64,000 nucleotides of DNA, from the NCBI GenBank assembly GCA_964023205.1, contig OZ026841.1, forward strand, positions 26,367,561-26,431,560. Direction: 5' to 3'. A model generated the notes under the pieces. It saw nothing but the letters and a program-made list of their open reading frames with translations, did not search any database and was not told the DNA's origin. The position numbers and the translations under genes are program-made. Source of the stretch: Lutraria lutraria. Taxonomy: Eukaryota; Mollusca; Bivalvia; Venerida; Mactridae. The number at the start of each line of letters is the position of its first letter. Position 1 is the first letter of the stretch. Of this stretch, positions 60,801 through 64,000 are shown piece by piece.

Positions 60801-63800
60801 GGTGTATCCGATAATTGTTATAGAATATAGATTGTGCATTTGATTATTTATTCAATTGACAAGGGGTAAAATTAGTATTTCAACATCCTTGCTTTGTAGT
60901 TTAACATCATTTGTACAAAATGCCTCAATTGTGTATAATGGCTGTGGCCCAGTAGTTAGTGCAATCTGGATTTGAATGGCTCCATGTGGAAGCGTAAGTT
61001 AGTGTTGGTTATAAATTAGAATACAGTCCAGGAAAACTGGAACCTGTAATTGTATGTAACTGAAACATCGTTGAAAAACAGCATTAAAAGTTAACGTATC
61101 TGGCTTGGTTAAAATTGCTAAAATAACGTAAAATGATATTTTACGTTATTTACATTTAAGATTAAATATCACACTTTAATATCAAGCAACAAAAAATTCT
61201 AACTGAACACTCAAAACTTGTGTTTTATTGCGATAAATACTGCATCCCTTTATCGACTTTTCCTAATCAGCGTTAAACATCTCTGACGTAATGTGCATTA
61301 TATTCAACTGACAAGGATTAAAATTAGTATTTCAATGTCCTTGCTTTGTAGTTTAACGCCATTCATACAAAATGCCTCAATATAATGGCAGTGACCCAGT
61401 AATGCACTGGATTGTAACCAGGCAATCTGGGTTTGAATGGCTCCATGTGGAAGGGTATGTTAGTGTTGGTTATAAATTAGAATACAGTCCAGGAAAACTG
61501 GAACCAGTTGCTGTATATAACTGAAATATCGTTGAAAAACAGCATTAATCAGTTAAAACAAATAATTTTGATATCATACATGCAAAGTTGAATCGGAATG
61601 TCGATACTATTTATCAGCACTTACCTGTTACCATCTCATTCTGTAAGAAAATGCCAAATTACTAAGTAGGTAGAATATTAATTCTTTATGAATGTAAAAA
61701 TACAAAGCATTTACCTCCGGGGTTTTATGACAAACAAACAGCCAGTTGTTGACTCTTCCAGCTTATTTTGTGGGAAAAGACCCCACACAAATACACCTGG
61801 GTAGAATGAACAACCTTCAACTAGAGCTGTCACAGAGGTGACTAATACCCCCGCCGCCGCTTTGACACTAATACTGCAATAGTACGCTTTACAGCTAAGT
61901 TCAGGGGGACATAACTCTGCAATGAGTTCATCGTTGGGCATCAAAATTGTGTCTTGCACATCTACACTTGATGGTGACAACATATACCAAGTTTCATTGC
62001 AATAGCTTAAAAAATGTGGAAGTAGTTTGCTCCACAAACTTTATGCGGACGGACCGACAGAGTGACTCCAATATACCCCCTCTCAAACTTCATTTGCAGA
62101 GGTATAATAAGGTGGCCAGACAACTTCCTCACTTGAAATTTAATCCAGGTTGGGATTTGAACTTACTGTTGTGAAGGGCTATCGACCAGCCAGAGACTGT
62201 TTACTTTCCATATGACCCTAGAGGCCCCACTGAATTACTTAATCTCGTTAATTTCCAAGCAATAAGTGAAATTTGTACCTGGCACATCCTCTTGTTGTTT
62301 CTTCCTTCGTTTAGGTTTTGGAGCAGTTGACTCTTCATTTTCAGATACACCAGAAGAACCATTCATGCCCCAGAACTGGTCCTGTTAGATGTGTTAGATG
62401 TATTCAAGTTAACCATTTATTAGAGCATGAGTTTTCAAAAAGGATCAGTGAAACACATATCACATGTTTACAGAAAATTCATAGATTGCAGCAATGTTAT
62501 TGCATAAAAACTACAGTGAAACCTCCTTGAATGATCACCTCCTAATAAAGGTCACCTCACAACAACATCTTCATATTCCCCATAGTAACCTCTCACCATG
62601 GCCCACGTTCAAACTCAGGCTAACCGTTTTATATCTGTGTATTACATGCATAGATAACAATAGCTTACTCACATTCTGTAACTTTCATAAAGTAATAAAC
62701 ATATTGTACAGTCTGCAAAATTAGCTGTTGTCCAGTTGTCCGGGACAACCAATTTTTCATTCGGACAACCAACCAAATTTTCATCAACAAATCAAATACG
62801 TGTAAAATAAAAAGCATTTGAATTTTCAGTTTCGGGCAACCACATTAATTTTCAAACCTTAATTTCACAGACTGATAGTATCACAATTACAAAATATTGC
62901 TCATTAACTCTAGTACAATGATGTACATGGTGTATGTCATTTGATTTAAAATAACAAAATAACTCTCCTAAAACTGCAAAACTGGAATTTCAGTGTCTTG
63001 GCACACCTTTAAGTGTTGAAATAAGGAAAATATCAAATCTTGTACATGTATACCTTTTCTTTGACTCCTGGATCAGTAATGAATGCTTCTTTTTCAAACT
63101 GACTGTCAAGGTCCATATCAAGTGGAATTGGTTCATTGTAAGTGTCTGGAATAGTCACCTGCTCAGGTCTGTGAGAAAAATATAAATAATTGGTTTTACA
63201 TTATTTTTTATGTTAATGATAGATGATTACACAAGGCTGCATCGAATGCCAAATACATGCATTAGATACATCATTATATACATTCTTCTCATCTCCATAT
63301 GAGCAACTGAAGACTAGCTTGTTTTGGAATTGTCCAAAGGCAAGGAATCATCTAAAATGCAGACAAAAGACATCGGAGACAGCTAAGAAGGAAATGTTGG
63401 AAAGAAATCAGTCAGTAAGGTACCTGATGATCATTAGTTTACCTACAGTTTGGACCTTAAGTTTCGCCTAAACTGTATCCTTTTTGTCATAGCATTCCTA
63501 ATTTCACAATGGATGCATCATCCACTAAACCACTGTAGAGATACATCATTTAACAGGACTTTAACTTTTTTGCCACTAGCAATTTTTGACTGGTACATAA
63601 ATTTCAACTAGCAAAATCTGAAATCTACTAGCAATTTTTTTACATTTGTTTTTCAGAAATATTCATGATATTACAGAATAGGTTGTATTTTATGTACAAG
63701 TACATGTAATTGCACTGCATAAAAACAAAGTTATTAGGGCTCTCAGATCCACTCGAAAAAAATGCTAGTGGTTGTAATATGAACAAGCAAAATCTACTTT

Positions 63801-64000
63801 TCACAAGCATTTTGCTAGTTTACTAGTGTTAATTTCGAGCCCTGTCATTATATCCGTTAACTATCTATCTAAAAACATGTCATAACACACTCAAATAAGA
63901 GTCAATCCAAGTTAAATTTGCTATTGAAAACAAATTAGAACTAACCTTGGCAAATCTATTAAGTCTATGTTGAATGAAGACTTTGGCATGCTCATAACTT
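51853..64000 (-). CDS. rec8: Cohesin kleisin subunit, REC8-like, N-terminus beyond the window
   Basis: Minus-strand exons: >64000-63946, 63168-63054, 62381-62279, 60717-60638, 59547-59369, 57786-57645, 56466-56311, 55956-55896, 55571-55335, 54720-54644, 54124-53961, 53044-52847, 52442-52327, 51932-51853 (TAG). All phases agree: 586 residues. Middle: acidic and proline-rich linker with DEITLRDAP and a basic patch KPKRRKKQQ; then RQRKRQLAFADAETQIPKS, whose D-x-ETQI resembles REC8 more than RAD21. The last about 75 residues (ICPPQLVDRKTAASQFTALL, LCAGGEQIIAEQ) match the C-terminal winged helix that docks on the SMC1 head. REC8 closes the meiotic cohesin ring between SMC1 and SMC3 and is cut by separase. 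The protein ends IYIRLAQ, without the GPRF-type tail of vertebrate family members. RAD21-like paralogues remain possible. The SMC3-binding N-terminus lies outside the window. Confidence 0.82.
52547..52633. mobile_element. Short internally deleted CAGTCAAACCTGTG-type MITE
   Basis: CAGTCAAATCTGTGTAAATG at the left and TTGTCAACAAGTTTGACTG at the right, only about 87 bp apart. TA-like flank at the right end. Intronic in the kleisin gene. Confidence 0.65.
52650..52830 (-). repeat. Dispersed repeat shared with 60175-60370
   Basis: CGCCTTCTATAACAGAGGCC, AAATTTCTTTAAAATTATGC and AAGGCCTTTTCCCAAT correspond in opposite orientation to AGCCTCTGCTATAGAAGG, TGATTTTAAAGAATTTTTCC and AGGGGCCTTTTC at 60175-60370. 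Non-coding. Confidence 0.45.
53328..53518. repeat. 27-bp minisatellite, about 7 units
   Basis: Unit GACATGTACTAATGGTGGTT plus AATGAAT repeated almost without change (one GACAGG variant). The multiple-of-three length keeps the minus strand open as a nine-residue repeat. Lies in the kleisin intron between exons 54124-53961 and 53044-52847. Confidence 0.92.
54188..54362. mobile_element. MITE with CAGTCAAACCTGTG termini
   Basis: Starts CAGTCAAACCTGTGTTAACA and ends TTGACAGGTTTGACTG, preceded by TA. Interior AATAAAGGCCACTCTGTGAA. Intronic in the kleisin gene. Confidence 0.78.
54429..54504. repeat. Exact 38-bp tandem duplication
   Basis: TTGAATCTTTGTTGAATACC followed by ATCAGCGAAAAAAGATAA occurs twice in direct succession without a mismatch, in a kleisin intron. 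Confidence 0.9.
54890..55000. repeat. Dispersed 'GGGCTCCAGATAA' repeat
   Basis: GGGCTCCAGATAAAGAGCGT is followed by several TACG/ACGC-containing words (AATACGTATT, AATACGCT, CGTACCGATACGC). A related start, GTGCTCCAGATAATTTTTGT, occurs at about 58011 with similar TGCGTATG words. Non-coding. Confidence 0.4.
56673..57262. mobile_element. 590-bp TIR element, TACTGTAGAAC...GTTCTACAGTA
   Basis: The exact 11-bp inverted tips TACTGTAGAAC and GTTCTACAGTA include a possible TA target. The interior has TTATTTTCGCTAATATTCGC near the left and AAAACGCAAAATTTTGACC near the right, plus CTGACGTCAG. No transposase ORF. The right 365 bp is repeated at 13848-14206. Intronic in the kleisin gene. Confidence 0.75.
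59690..60160 (+). mobile_element. 'CTAGAGCT...GACTCCAATAT' dispersed repeat with a poly-C tract
   Basis: ACTAGAGCTTTGTAGGTGAC, TAATA followed by about 14 C, then two internal copies, about 180 bp apart, of GTACACTT...GGCTAAGTT...AAGGGCACATAACTC. Ends GACCGACC...GACAGAGTGACTCCAATAT. A relative lies at 61820-62110. Confidence 0.6.
60850..61090 (+). repeat. Duplicated segment, copy A (SINE-like)
   Basis: From ATTCAATTGACAAGG to GTTGAAAAACAGCATTAAAA, about 85 percent matched by eye to copy B at 61302-61552. Contains GGCTGTGGCCCAGTAGTTAG and GGATTTGAATGGC, resembling decayed tRNA A- and B-box regions; an internal segment of about 20 bases present in copy B is deleted. Confidence 0.7.
61121..61151. 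repeat. Perfect 14-bp hairpin with 3-nt loop
   Basis: AAATAACGTAAAAT, GAT, ATTTTACGTTATTT: exact complementary arms between the two duplicated segments. No function is apparent. Confidence 0.75.
61302..61552 (+). repeat. Duplicated segment, copy B (SINE-like)
   Basis: From ATTCAACTGACAAGG to GTTGAAAAACAGCATTAATC. It retains GGATTGTAACCAGGCAATCTGGGTTTGAATG-type sequence absent from copy A. Lies in the same kleisin intron about 450 bp from copy A, in the same orientation. Confidence 0.7.
61820..62110 (+). mobile_element. 'CTAGAGCT...GACTCCAATAT' dispersed repeat
   Basis: ACTAGAGCTGTCACAGAGGT, GACTAATACCCCCGCCGCCG, CAGCTAAGTTCAGGGGGACA and GGACCGACAGAGTGACTCCA in the same order as 59690-60160, with one internal unit only. 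Confidence 0.6.
63530..63850 (-). repeat. 'GGGCTCGAAATTAACACTAG' dispersed repeat
   Basis: On the minus strand it opens AGGGCTCGAAATTAACACTA and contains repeated CTAGCAAAAT/CTAGTAGATTT words, ending in AAAAAAGTTAAAGTC. The segment 62725-62860 (GTTGTCCGGGACAACCAATT and repeated GGACAACC words) has a similar architecture of reiterated short words but different words. Confidence 0.45.

Noticed and set aside
61621..61640. 16-nt exon with perfect splice sites as part of the main kleisin coding sequence
   Set aside because: Inclusion creates an immediate TGA, and the neighbouring exons join in phase without it. Kept only as a possible poison exon.

Overview
The window is animal nuclear DNA. It is AT-rich, its genes have short exons, GT..AG introns and long repeat-filled introns, and nothing in it looks bacterial. 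The best guess is a bivalve mollusc. One gene is a secreted C1q-domain protein, a family greatly expanded in bivalves. The introns and intergenic DNA are packed with 'ATGCCCC...GGGGGCAT' and 'CTCACATGAGCAC...GTGAGCC'-type dispersed repeats, tRNA-headed SINEs and many small inverted-repeat elements (MITEs) of the kind common in clam genomes. The species cannot be named from this sequence.

There are four protein-coding genes, all read by joining exons whose codon phases agree. (1) 1-18198 (+): the 3' part (14 exons, 1374 residues) of a large nuclear-type protein. It has acidic stretches, a charged coiled coil, a long arginine/serine (RS) block and a proline-rich tail. I do not recognise the family. 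(2) 28449-35483 (+): a CREBRF (CREB3 regulatory factor / Luman recruitment factor) bZIP gene, 6 coding exons found, with the first coding exon not located. A CpG-richer stretch with a perfect CRE palindrome near 24.34 kb is its likely promoter. (3) 48672-43423 (-): a complete three-exon gene for a signal peptide, coiled-coil and C1q-domain protein. (4) 64000-51853 (-): the C-terminal 586 residues, in 14 exons, of a Rad21/Rec8-type cohesin kleisin, most like the meiotic subunit REC8.

Between the genes, 18.2-24.3 kb holds a 3'UTR, three SINEs and a foldback element built of AAAGGCCCA repeats. From 35.5 to 43.4 kb there is the CREBRF 3'UTR and several dispersed repeat families. From 48.7 to 51.8 kb there are MITEs, including one flanked by TTAA. 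The introns carry notable tandem arrays: a 56-bp array that copies an exon end with its 5' splice site (3305-3646), a 168-bp array (12.86-13.79 kb), a 51-bp array of about 32 copies each carrying a CCAAT motif (45.5-47.2 kb), and a 27-bp array (53.3-53.5 kb).

The genes have no obvious shared pathway: candidate RNA processing, stress-response transcription control, innate immunity or secreted recognition, and meiotic cohesion. The unusual material is mostly structural. It includes duplicated donor sites, repeat-supplied splice signals, a candidate 12-nt microexon, a poison-type microexon, and near-identical hairpin elements in two different places.
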